Below are positions 30,792 through 38,309 of a stretch of 64,000 bases of DNA, piece after piece. Source of the stretch: Chromohalobacter canadensis. Lineage in GTDB: Bacteria; Pseudomonadota; Gammaproteobacteria; Pseudomonadales; Halomonadaceae. How positions within the stretch are numbered: the stretch's first letter is position 1; the number at the start of each line of letters is the position of its first letter. Position numbers and translations under genes: made by a program. The stretch covers positions 62,001-126,000 of the forward strand of contig NZ_JAJQJH010000006.1 of NCBI RefSeq assembly GCF_029544075.1. Reading direction: 5' to 3'. The notes under the pieces are model-generated. The model worked only from the letters and a program-made list of their open reading frames with translations, did no database searches and was not told the DNA's origin.

Positions 30792-30804
30792 CTGTATTAT
30801 ACAG
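30792..30804 (-). promoter_or_regulatory. Palindromic -10 region upstream of the LpxL-like gene
   Basis: On the minus strand, CTGTATAATACAG is a perfect odd dyad (arms CTGTAT and ATACAG) that contains a perfect TATAAT. It lies 29 bp before the gene start. A good -35 box is not visible, so an operator or activated promoter is likely. Confidence 0.45.
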
Positions 30805-30813
30805 ATCGCGCGG

Positions 30814-30838
30814 CGTATGCCCGCCCCGCGGGCATACG
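30814..30838 (-). repeat. Perfect stem-loop without a T tract
   Basis: Arms of 11 bp (CGTATGCCCGC and GCGGGCATACG) around the loop CCC. It sits between the VOC gene end and the LpxL-like gene. The lack of a T-run on both strands argues against a standard terminator. Confidence 0.6.
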
Positions 30839-30849
30839 ATGTCATCTTG

Positions 30850-31218
30850 TCAGCGGCGCCTTGGTCGGGAAATCTCAATCAGATTGCCATCCGGGTCGCG
30901 TACGTGAAGCGTTTCGGCAGCGTGATGTTCACCCGGCCCTTTGTCTAGAGGCACTCCAAGCGCTTCCAGGTGTGCTTTTACTTCTGCCAGGGATAGAGAG
31001 CTGCGAAAGCCCATGGTCTGATTGCCTGGCATGGCGGGTTGCGTTTTGTCGGCTGTGGCCTGGACGGCGTATAGGCGCAAGGCGAAATCGTCCAGATAGA
31101 GATCGGTGCGTGTCGCATCGTGGTAGCGTGCCTCGAGTCCCAGTACGCGTGTGTAGAAATCGATGCTGCGCTCGAGGTCGGTGACGTTTACCACCAGATG
31201 GTCGATAGCATTGAGCAT
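30850..31218 (-). CDS. VOC family protein (glyoxalase/bleomycin resistance fold)
   Basis: A 122-residue protein with two beta-alpha-beta-beta-beta units. IDHLVVNVTDLERSIDFYTRVLG opens the fold, and HVRDPDGNLIEIS carries the last metal-ligand Glu. It is closest to small 'VOC family virulence protein' members of unknown substrate. A stem-loop follows its stop. Confidence 0.85.
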   Translation of the reverse strand: MLNAIDHLVVNVTDLERSIDFYTRVLGLEARYHDATRTDLYLDDFALRLYAVQATADKTQPAMPGNQTMGFRSSLSLAEVKAHLEALGVPLDKGPGEHHAAETLHVRDPDGNLIEISRPRRR

Positions 31219-31385
31219 GGCGGATTGTCCAAAAAAGTGGCGGTCGGCCCCCCAGGGGGAAGGACATCATGCACGCTCGAGGCGGTCTGCATCCAGTCGA
31301 AAGATGCGCGAGCGTGTGTCACGAGGATGTTTGCCGGTAATGCTCGCCGCCGGGCAGATCAATCTACGAGGCCATGCGAGGCTCA

Positions 31386-32051
31386 ATGACAGAACGAACA
31401 ACATCACTGGCCGTTACGCCAGCATGCCCCCTGTGTGCCGCGTCGCACAGCGTACCCTCGCTGGGCGCGCCGCCACGCACCTATTATCGCTGCCCGGTGT
31501 GCGCCTTGATCTTCGTCGCCCCCGAAGAGCGCCCTACGGCCGAAGAAGAGCGTGCGGTCTACGATCTTCACGAGAATTCACCCGACGACCCAGGTTATCG
31601 CCGCTTTTTGGCACGCTTGTGGGATCCCTTGCGAGCGCGTCTGCCGCCTGCCTCGCAAGGGCTCGATTTCGGATGTGGGCCGGGACCGACGTTGTCGTTG
31701 ATGATGGAAGAGGCCGGGCATCGCATGATGGTCTTTGATCCTTTCTATGCGCCGTATCCCGAACGCCTGGCACGGAATTACGACGTCATCACCGCCAGTG
31801 AAGTGGTGGAGCATCTGCATGCACCAGGGCAGGTATTGGCCGAATTGATCGCGCGGCTACGTCATGGAGGCTGGCTGGGCATCATGACCCAGCGCAGCGA
31901 TGGCGTCACCGACCTCACCCGCTGGCGTTACATGCGTGATTCGACGCATGTCTGCTTCTTCGCCAAGCGCAGTTTTGACTACCTCGCCGAACAATACGGG
32001 CTGACGGTGACGTTTCCGCGTAACGATGTGGCACTGATGCAGCGCCCGTGA
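31386..32051 (+). CDS. Class I SAM-dependent methyltransferase with N-terminal zinc ribbon
   Basis: A 221-residue protein. Two CxxC pairs near residues 11-38 (CPLCAAS, RCPVCALIF) form a probable zinc ribbon. The SAM motif GLDFGCGPGPTLS lies near residue 91, with ASEVVEHLHAP as the post-I region. The substrate is unknown. I chose the ATG at 31386 (spaced well from GAGG at 31377) over the ATG at 31374. Confidence 0.85.
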   Translation: MTERTTSLAVTPACPLCAASHSVPSLGAPPRTYYRCPVCALIFVAPEERPTAEEERAVYDLHENSPDDPGYRRFLARLWDPLRARLPPASQGLDFGCGPGPTLSLMMEEAGHRMMVFDPFYAPYPERLARNYDVITASEVVEHLHAPGQVLAELIARLRHGGWLGIMTQRSDGVTDLTRWRYMRDSTHVCFFAKRSFDYLAEQYGLTVTFPRNDVALMQRP

Positions 32052-32350
32052 CGATCAGCGTCAAGCGTAATTCTGATTGTCGCGGGGCTGGAAGGTTTCG
32101 TTTACGAAAAAAACATCCGTAATTAAAGTATAAAAGTATATTTTTGGGCTTGTAGGCTCCAGAAGGAGGTTTGCGCTTGATGCTGTTCTAAGCGCTTTAA
32201 GGAGGAAAAACGACTGCATCGTGACTTTTATTGGCATATAGATTTCGGCTATAGGGGCGATTGCCAAATCTATTATTGCGTTTATTGTTAGCTTGCTATA
32301 TATTTTACTCAACGTTCGCAAGCGAACATGAACACGCAAGGAGATCCATC
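32052..32350 (+). other. AT-rich leader with two orphan ribosome-binding sites
   Basis: This 299-bp stretch is notably AT-rich against its surroundings. It holds two strong Shine-Dalgarno sequences (AAGGAGG at 32163-32169 and 32199-32205) that are followed only by tiny ORFs of 4 to 6 codons. A perfect dyad GTTCGC-AA-GCGAAC lies at 32314-32327. Confidence 0.55.
32276..32304 (+). promoter_or_regulatory. Strong sigma-70 promoter candidate of the small secreted protein gene
   Basis: TTGCGT (32276-32281) and TATATT (32299-32304) have an ideal 17-bp spacer. The downstream dyad at 32314-32327 would lie in the early transcribed region. Confidence 0.55.
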
Positions 32351-32638
32351 ATGCAAGTACGTACCCTTATTGCCGCCGTCGCACTCGCCGCTCTGCCGGT
32401 TGCCGCTCAAGCTAGCATTGCCTCCGCTGAAGCGCTGCACGTTAATCATGAGTCGCTGCAGGCCAACCAGGGTGCCGATCAGGCATCCGTGAGCTTCCAG
32501 CAGCTCGATACCTCAGGCGCCGACAGCGTGGGCATCGCCAAGGCACGGCACTACATTTCAGTGCATAACACCAAGCAGACCGACCTGCCCAGCGATACAC
32601 AGGAGCAGCAGCAGATCGGTCATCGCGCGGATTGGTAA
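32351..32638 (+). CDS. Small secreted protein of unknown function
   Basis: A 95-residue protein with a clear signal peptide (about 1-22, cleaving after AQA), leaving a mature Q/H/S/D-rich, cysteine-free polypeptide of about 73 residues. No known family is recognised. I chose the ATG at 32351 with AAGGAGAT upstream. It has its own strong promoter and terminator, so it is probably an abundant monocistronic product. It is convergent with the BaeSR-like genes. Confidence 0.75.
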   Translation: MQVRTLIAAVALAALPVAAQASIASAEALHVNHESLQANQGADQASVSFQQLDTSGADSVGIAKARHYISVHNTKQTDLPSDTQEQQQIGHRADW

Positions 32639-32687
32639 GGTGCTGATTGACGGTGTCGCCAAGGCGCCGTCTGAACGGATATGCAAG

Positions 32688-32720
32688 AGCCACCCACCTT
32701 TCGAGGCGGGTGGCTTTTTA
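32688..32720 (+). terminator. Terminator after the small secreted protein gene
   Basis: AGCCACCC (32688-32695) and GGGTGGCT (32708-32715) form a perfect 8-bp stem followed by TTTTATT. Confidence 0.85.
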
Positions 32721-32741
32721 TTGTGTTGGTGGTAGGGAGAT

Positions 32742-33428
32742 TCAAGCGTCGGGCTGGTACTTGTACCCGACGCTGTAGACGGAGTGGATGATGTCGCGCT
32801 CGGGGTAGGCGTCGGCAATCTTGCGGCGCAGCTTTTTGACGTGGCTGTCCACGGTGCGCTCGGAGACGATGCGATGGTCGCGATACATATGATCCATCAG
32901 TTGGTCGCGGGAGAAGATCCGTCCCGGGGCGTGCATCATGACCTTGAGCAACTGAAATTCGACGGCGGTCAGGCCGAGGTCGTGTCCTTGGGCCAGCGCG
33001 CGCCAGCCGTCTTCATCGAGGTGCAGGGGTGGGGCGCCGGTCGCTTCCTCGTGGCGTGGTTGCAGGCGGCGGAGCACGGCCTTGACCCGCGCCACGACCT
33101 CGCGCGGACTGAATGGCTTGCAGATGTAGTCGTCGGCGCCCAGCTCCAGGCCGAGTAGCCGATCGATCTCCTCGACCCGGGCGGTCAACATGATTACGGG
33201 CAGCGAGGGGTAATCGTCGTTGATGTGTCGGCACAGCGTCATGCCGTCGGTGCCGGGCAGCATCAAGTCGAGCAGTATCAGGGCGGGGGCGGCATGGTGC
33301 GCGAGCCAGGGCATGACCTCGTTACCATGTGCCAGGTGATGCGTGGCGTAACCGCTTTGCTGGAGGTAGTCGGCGACCAGGCGCGCGATCTTGGGTTCGT
33401 CTTCGACGATCAGGATGGTGTCGTTCAT
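32742..33428 (-). CDS. baeR: OmpR-family response regulator (BaeR-like)
   Basis: A 228-residue regulator. The receiver phospho-acceptor is Asp54 in ILLDLMLPG, Lys is in CKPFSP, and a winged-helix DNA-binding domain occupies about 130-225 (RTVDSHVKKLRRKI). It is paired with a BaeS-like kinase 19 bp upstream. In E. coli BaeR activates efflux genes on envelope stress; here the target is unknown. I chose the ATG at 33428 with GGAGA upstream. Confidence 0.85.
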   Translation of the reverse strand: MNDTILIVEDEPKIARLVADYLQQSGYATHHLAHGNEVMPWLAHHAAPALILLDLMLPGTDGMTLCRHINDDYPSLPVIMLTARVEEIDRLLGLELGADDYICKPFSPREVVARVKAVLRRLQPRHEEATGAPPLHLDEDGWRALAQGHDLGLTAVEFQLLKVMMHAPGRIFSRDQLMDHMYRDHRIVSERTVDSHVKKLRRKIADAYPERDIIHSVYSVGYKYQPDA

Positions 33429-33447
33429 GACTGTCTCCAGGCTTGGC

Positions 33448-34914
33448 TCATGGCGTGTCGTGATCGAGGACATCATCGCCGTGACGTACCGGAAAGGTCA
33501 GTGTCCAGCGAAGCCCACCAAGCGGCGACGCCGAGGGGGTCAGCGTACCGCCATGCGCCGTGACCAACGCATTGGCGATCGCCAGACCCAGGCCGCTGCC
33601 GCCGCTGCGACGGTTGCGCGAGCCCTCGACACGGTACAGGCGCTCGGTCAGGCGCGGTAGTAAGTCTTCGGTGACGCCGGGGGCGCTGTCTTCCCAGGTC
33701 AGGCGCAGGTGATCGGGATGACGCTCGAGACGTATGCGTAGCTGGCCCGGGGCGTCGGTGTAGGCGCAGGTGTTGCTCAGCAGGTTATTCCACAATTGAC
33801 GCAGCCGCTGTGGGTCGCCGCGAATCGGCGCCGGGACGGTGCCGATCTCTGCATCGAGCGTGATTCCACGTGCATTCAACCAGCCGCGTGCCTCGTCGAG
33901 TCGTGCCCCTAGCGTATCTGCCAGGTCATGCGGAGCCAGGTAGATATCCAGAGCACCCGCGTCACTCTGGGCGAGTAGGCGTAGATCGTCGACCAGACGT
34001 TCGAGCTGGGTCACTTCCTGGGCAAGCGAGGCGAGTGTCTCTTCGCCAAGCGGGCGCACGCCATCCTCGATCGCCTCGATTTCGCCGCGTAGGACTGCCA
34101 TTGGCGTGCGCAATTCATGAGCGATATCGGCGACCCACTGCTGGCGGTTACGACGATTGGCGTCCAGTGTCTCGGCGAGCACGTTGAAGTCGGCGGACAG
34201 GCGGGAAAGCTCGTCGTGGCCGCGTTCGGGAAGCCGCACGGCGAAGTCGCCCTGGGTCATACGACGGGTAGCTGCGGTCATATCGCGGGCACGCCTCCCT
34301 AGCCACCAGGCTAGGCCCGCAGCGAGCAGCAGCGAGGCCACCGACAGAGAAGCGACGATGATCGTCATGTTGCGCAACTGACGCTGCAGGAAGATGCGAT
34401 CCATGCGCGCCATCAGCTGCGCAGGGGGGAGATAGCCGAGACGGCCGACGACCTCACCTTGATGCTCGATGTCGATGAAGCGGGGCTGCGGAGGAGGTTC
34501 TGCATCGGAAGGTGGTTTGCCGGGTGGCAGTGGGCGGCCGATGATGGCTTCGCCCTCGGCATCGAGTACCACGAAATCCCGCGCGTCGCTCAATTCGCGG
34601 TCGATGCCGCTGGGCGGTTGGCGTTCGCCTGGCCAGAGCTGGTTACGTACCAGGCGGTGCCAGGCGCGTGGATCGTCGCGCAGCCAATGCCAGTTGCCAT
34701 GTTCCTGCCAACGTTCGGCGAGCGCGGTGGCCAGGGTGTCGGCACGATTGGCTTGGGTGCGCTCCAAGTAGTCGATGAAGCCTTGGTCGAGACTGCGGGC
34801 GATGAGCAGGAAGCTCATGCCGCCGATCAATACGTTGGTCAGCAGGATGGCGGCGAACAGTTTGAGGCTGATGCGCGCGATGCGGGGACGCTTGAAACGC
34901 AGCCAGTGTTTCAT
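33448..34914 (-). CDS. baeS: Sensor histidine kinase (BaeS-like)
   Basis: A 488-residue inner-membrane kinase with TM1 near 15-38, a periplasmic sensor domain, TM2 near 184-205, a HAMP domain, then HisKA with His266 in IAHELRTPMAV and a HATPase domain. The N box is NLLSNTCAYT and the G1 box reads EDSAPGV, the unusual form typical of BaeS, with EGSRNRRSGGSGLGLAI following. I chose the ATG at 34914 over the longer frame from 35007. It lies upstream of baeR in the same operon. Confidence 0.88.
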   Translation of the reverse strand: MKHWLRFKRPRIARISLKLFAAILLTNVLIGGMSFLLIARSLDQGFIDYLERTQANRADTLATALAERWQEHGNWHWLRDDPRAWHRLVRNQLWPGERQPPSGIDRELSDARDFVVLDAEGEAIIGRPLPPGKPPSDAEPPPQPRFIDIEHQGEVVGRLGYLPPAQLMARMDRIFLQRQLRNMTIIVASLSVASLLLAAGLAWWLGRRARDMTAATRRMTQGDFAVRLPERGHDELSRLSADFNVLAETLDANRRNRQQWVADIAHELRTPMAVLRGEIEAIEDGVRPLGEETLASLAQEVTQLERLVDDLRLLAQSDAGALDIYLAPHDLADTLGARLDEARGWLNARGITLDAEIGTVPAPIRGDPQRLRQLWNNLLSNTCAYTDAPGQLRIRLERHPDHLRLTWEDSAPGVTEDLLPRLTERLYRVEGSRNRRSGGSGLGLAIANALVTAHGGTLTPSASPLGGLRWTLTFPVRHGDDVLDHDTP

Positions 34915-35051
34915 GGGACGACTCTCGAGGAACGAAACGGCCGTGGCGCGGGCGCATGACCTGATGGTAAGAGCATCATGCTGGACGCCGGCGCAAGAAA
35001 CCGTCACGCAATGTGCAAGTAGTGTGCATCACACGGCCCGGTACCGAGGTG

Positions 35052-35570
35052 TCAGTCCGGGTGCGAGATCGTGCGGCCACGCCAGGTGAAGGTCACGGGC
35101 CACAGATGTTGGTCGCCGCTCGTGAATTGGGCCCACAGCTCGGCATAGGGGTGTCCCGTCTCGGGATGCGGCGTCTCCGGTAGCAACTCGGCGAGTGGCC
35201 GTAGCACGAAGGCATGCTTAAGAATCTCGTCACGCGGGAGATCGACGCCTTCGATATGGCCGCATTGATCGCCCACCGTGAGCAGATCGATATCCAGGGT
35301 GCGTGGACTGAACTTGGGACTGCCTGGCAGGCGCCCGTTGTTGGCCTCGACTTGCTTGCACCAAGCTTGCAGCTCGCCGACCGAGAGGGAGGAATGGAAC
35401 GCGGCGACGAGGTTATAAAAATTACGCCCGTCCTCGAAGCCGACCGGTTCACTTTCGAAGATACGCGACACCCGCACATCCCCGAAGGTGTCGGCGAGAG
35501 CGTCGAGACAGGCGAGAACGTGTCGCTCGCGATCGATATTGCTACCGATGCTGACAGTGATCTGTGTCAT
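35052..35570 (-). CDS. folK: 6-hydroxymethyl-7,8-dihydropterin pyrophosphokinase
   Basis: A 172-residue enzyme that transfers pyrophosphate from ATP to hydroxymethyl-dihydropterin in folate synthesis. The family motifs SIGSNIDRE at the start and RTLDIDLL near residue 92 are intact. It overlaps folB by 4 bp and follows it in one operon, so two successive folate steps are coupled. Confidence 0.95.
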   Translation of the reverse strand: MTQITVSIGSNIDRERHVLACLDALADTFGDVRVSRIFESEPVGFEDGRNFYNLVAAFHSSLSVGELQAWCKQVEANNGRLPGSPKFSPRTLDIDLLTVGDQCGHIEGVDLPRDEILKHAFVLRPLAELLPETPHPETGHPYAELWAQFTSGDQHLWPVTFTWRGRTISHPD

Positions 35571-35920
35571 GCCTGGCCCCGCGTGATGCGTACGCCTACG
35601 CTTGCGGCATTGGCGACCGCACCGGGCTTGCGAACGGTCAGGCGGAGCCAGGTGATGGCGAATTCCTGGCGCAAGGTATCGGCCAAGCGCTCGGCAAAGG
35701 TTTCGACCAGCGCGAATTGATGGGCCTCGGCGAATGCGCCGATACGCTCGCTAATGGCGGCGTAGTCGAGCGTCAGTTGGATATCGTCTCGCTGTGCGGC
35801 GGGGCGAATGTCGGTCGCCAGTTCGAGATCCAGCCGCAGCCGCTGGCGAAGGGTGCGCTCCCAGTCGTAAACACCGATGACGGTGTCCACTTCCAGTGCC
35901 TCGATCAGCACGTGATCCAC
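35567..35920 (-). CDS. folB: Dihydroneopterin aldolase
   Basis: A 117-residue enzyme that produces hydroxymethyl-dihydropterin and glycolaldehyde. It starts MDHVLIEALEVDTVIGVYDWER and keeps the catalytic region with FAEAHQFALVETFAERLA near residue 66. First gene of the folB-folK pair and divergent from plsY. Confidence 0.94.
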   Translation of the reverse strand: MDHVLIEALEVDTVIGVYDWERTLRQRLRLDLELATDIRPAAQRDDIQLTLDYAAISERIGAFAEAHQFALVETFAERLADTLRQEFAITWLRLTVRKPGAVANAASVGVRITRGQA

Positions 35921-36070
35921 GGCGTATCCTCATTAGGTCGGGTGTTCATGCGGCGAAGCTTGGCCAGCGCCTCACGACATTGCAAACCTTAGATTGTACG
36001 TCATGGAAGTGGCAGAATCATGGGCGGGGCCTATGCATTGGTGTGCCCGCGCCACGAGGGAGTCCAACCC

Positions 36071-36697
36071 ATGTCTCCAGTCTTGCCTGTCGCTGCCTTG
36101 GTGGTGGTCGGCTATTTGAGTGGCTCGCTGCTCGGTGCCGTCTGGGTGTGTCGTGCGCTGGGGCGGCGGGATCCGCGTTACGCAGGATCGCGCAACCCAG
36201 GGTTTTCGAATGTCTTGCGCGTGCATGGGGCGGTGCCCGCTGCCTTGACGCTGACGGTTGATGCGATCAAGGCGATGCCGGTGTTGTGGATAGCGCAGCG
36301 TGAGGCATTACCGCTATGGATACAGGGTGCAATAGGACTGTCGGTGCTGGTGGGACACAGCTATCCAGCGTGGCATCGTGGGCGCGGCGGTAAGGCCGTG
36401 GCCAGTGCTTTCGGCGTGCTGCTGATGATCGCGACGCCAGTGGCCTGGGTTTGCGCCCTGTGCTGGGCACTCTTGGCGTGGCGCTCGCGTACTGCCGCGG
36501 TGGCGTCGTTGGCCGCGGCGTTGATCGCCCCCCTGACCAGCTACTGGCTGGCGCGCGAGGCGACGCTAGTGGTGAGCGTCTTCTCGGCGTTGGTGCTGGT
36601 GCGCCATGCCTGGAATATTCGCCGCTTGGGGCAGGGCGATGAATCAGGGCTTTCGCGCGCCTCGCGCGAGGGTGACGTCAGGCCGCCGGAGGAGTGA
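36071..36697 (+). CDS. plsY: Acyl-phosphate:glycerol-3-phosphate acyltransferase
   Basis: A 208-residue inner-membrane enzyme that makes lysophosphatidic acid. It has about five hydrophobic segments and the conserved loops [27 protein letters not shown] and the [17 protein letters not shown] block. The usual GATN of the second loop is GFSN here. GGGAG precedes the ATG at 36071. Its last 20 bases overlap the convergent tsaD gene. Confidence 0.92.
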   Translation: MSPVLPVAALVVVGYLSGSLLGAVWVCRALGRRDPRYAGSRNPGFSNVLRVHGAVPAALTLTVDAIKAMPVLWIAQREALPLWIQGAIGLSVLVGHSYPAWHRGRGGKAVASAFGVLLMIATPVAWVCALCWALLAWRSRTAAVASLAAALIAPLTSYWLAREATLVVSVFSALVLVRHAWNIRRLGQGDESGLSRASREGDVRPPEE

Positions 36698-37709
36698 GCG
36701 TTGCCAGTGGCCAGCGTGGCGTCGCCTGCATGGTTGCGTCGTCGCGCTCACCGGCAAGTAGGCGTTGTGCGCCGACGTAGGCGATCATCGCGCCGTTGTC
36801 GGTGCAAAAACGTCCACGCGGATAGAAAGCCTGCGCCTGGCGCTTGGCGGTTTCATGGTCGAGACGCTCGCGCAGGCGGTAGTTGGCGCTGACGCCGCCG
36901 GCCACGACGAGACGTTTGAGCCCCGTGGCATCGAGGGCTCGGCGGCATTTGATGACCAGCGTGTCGACGACGGCTTCCTCGAAGGCACGAGCGATATCGG
37001 CGCGATCCTGATCGCTGAGGGGGCCGGCTTCCTGGAGCTTTCTGGCGGTGGTCAAGGTATGTGTCTTGAGCCCGGAGAAGCTGAAGTCGAGCCCCGGGCG
37101 ATCGGTCATGGGGCGCGGGAAACGAAACCGCTTGGGGTCGCCGTGCTCGGCGAGCTTGGCCACCTGTGGGCCACCGGGGTAGGGAAGGTCGAGCATCTTG
37201 GCGGCCTTGTCGAAGGCTTCGCCCGCGGCGTCGTCGACCGACTCGCCGAGCAGGCGATAGCATCCGAGTCCGTGTACTTCGACGAGCTGCGTGTGTCCGC
37301 CCGAGACCAGTAACGCCACGAATGGAAAGTCAGGAGGCGTATCCTCGAGCATCGGTGCCAGTAGGTGCCCCTCCATGTGGTGCACGCCGAGTACCGGGAT
37401 GTCCCAGGCACGTGCCAGGCCATGCGCGGTGGAGGCGCCAACCATCAGTGCGCCGACCAGGCCGGGGCCTGCCGTGTAGGCGATGGCGTCGAGCTGGTCG
37501 CCGCGCAGTTCGGCGTCGCCGAGCACCTGGCGAATCAGCGGCAGCAATTTGCGAGTATGATCGCGCGAGGCAAGTTCCGGCACCACACCGCCGAATTCGG
37601 CATGCATCGCCATTTGGCTATGCAGCGCATCGGCGATCAGGCCGCGCTCGGTATCGTAGATGGCGACGCCGGTTTCGTCGCAGGAGGTCTCGATGCCCAA
37701 TACCCGCAT
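36678..37709 (-). CDS. tsaD: tRNA N6-threonylcarbamoyladenosine synthase subunit
   Basis: A 343-residue protein that makes t6A37 in tRNAs reading ANN codons. It starts [19 protein letters not shown]; the metal-binding histidines are in [11 protein letters not shown] near residue 111, and [15 protein letters not shown] follows. It is divergent from rpsU, the usual gene order next to the rpsU-dnaG-rpoD cluster. Confidence 0.96.
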   Translation of the reverse strand: MRVLGIETSCDETGVAIYDTERGLIADALHSQMAMHAEFGGVVPELASRDHTRKLLPLIRQVLGDAELRGDQLDAIAYTAGPGLVGALMVGASTAHGLARAWDIPVLGVHHMEGHLLAPMLEDTPPDFPFVALLVSGGHTQLVEVHGLGCYRLLGESVDDAAGEAFDKAAKMLDLPYPGGPQVAKLAEHGDPKRFRFPRPMTDRPGLDFSFSGLKTHTLTTARKLQEAGPLSDQDRADIARAFEEAVVDTLVIKCRRALDATGLKRLVVAGGVSANYRLRERLDHETAKRQAQAFYPRGRFCTDNGAMIAYVGAQRLLAGERDDATMQATPRWPLATLTPPAA

Positions 37710-37792
37710 GTGTCGTCATTTCCCCGCTATCCCGTGAAGCCCGCTATTCTACGCTTTTCGCGGCGTGCGTGGCAGGGGCCGGGGTAAAGGCT

Positions 37793-37821
37793 TTGCAAAG
37801 CAATCTTACGGCGACTAGAAT
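37793..37821 (+). promoter_or_regulatory. Predicted sigma-70 promoter of rpsU-dnaG-rpoD
   Basis: TTGCAA (37793-37798) and TAGAAT (37816-37821) have a 17-bp spacer. It would leave a leader of about 110 nt before rpsU. Confidence 0.55.
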
Positions 37822-37940
37822 ACTGTGTTCTGCAAGACTGGGTCGTGCACCCGTCATGCCGTTCGGCATTAGTTGAACCTTGGCTGACTAGGTGTGCGTT
37901 CAATCCGAACTCATCTTTCCTAAAGGTAGGTGATTGGTTA

Positions 37941-38156
37941 ATGCCTTCTGTAAAAGTACGTGACAACGAGCCGTTCGACGTCGCACTGCGGCGTTTCAAA
38001 CGTTCTTGCGAAAAAGGCGGCGTTCTCTCCGAAGTCCGTCGTCGTGAGACTTATGAAAAGCCCACCGCAGTGCGCAAGCGCAAGGCTGCTGCGGCGGTCA
38101 AGCGTCATGCCAAGAAGCTGCAGCGCGAGCGCAAGCGTTTCGAACGGCTGTATTGA
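37941..38156 (+). CDS. rpsU: 30S ribosomal protein bS21
   Basis: A 71-residue, strongly basic protein beginning [20 protein letters not shown], the standard bS21 start and length. It is the first gene of the macromolecular-synthesis cluster. The ribosome-binding site is a modest AGGTAGGTGAT. Confidence 0.97.
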   Translation: MPSVKVRDNEPFDVALRRFKRSCEKGGVLSEVRRRETYEKPTAVRKRKAAAAVKRHAKKLQRERKRFERLY

Positions 38157-38165
38157 TTCCGTACT

Positions 38166-38187
38166 AGAAGTGGCTTCGGCCGCTTCT
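38166..38187 (+). promoter_or_regulatory. UUCG-capped hairpin after rpsU
   Basis: AGAAGTGGC and GCCGCTTCT pair (one G-T wobble) around a TTCG tetraloop, directly after the rpsU stop. No T-run follows, so it may protect or process the mRNA end. Confidence 0.55.
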
Positions 38188-38199
38188 TAGAGGGACGCC

Positions 38200-38231
38200 A
38201 AGCGGCTGCCATCAGGTGGCCGCTTGTTTTT
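38200..38231 (+). terminator. Attenuating terminator between rpsU and dnaG
   Basis: AAGCGG (38200-38205) and CCGCTT (38220-38225) close an extended stem followed by GTTTTT. In E. coli a terminator here lowers dnaG and rpoD expression relative to rpsU; the same is inferred here. Confidence 0.65.
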
Positions 38232-38309
38232 CCCACCCCGCTGTTTCCGCGATGCCTGGCTCCGTGATTTCCGCGATACAGACAACGTTTCGTCGAGCGC
38301 TTCCCCGCC

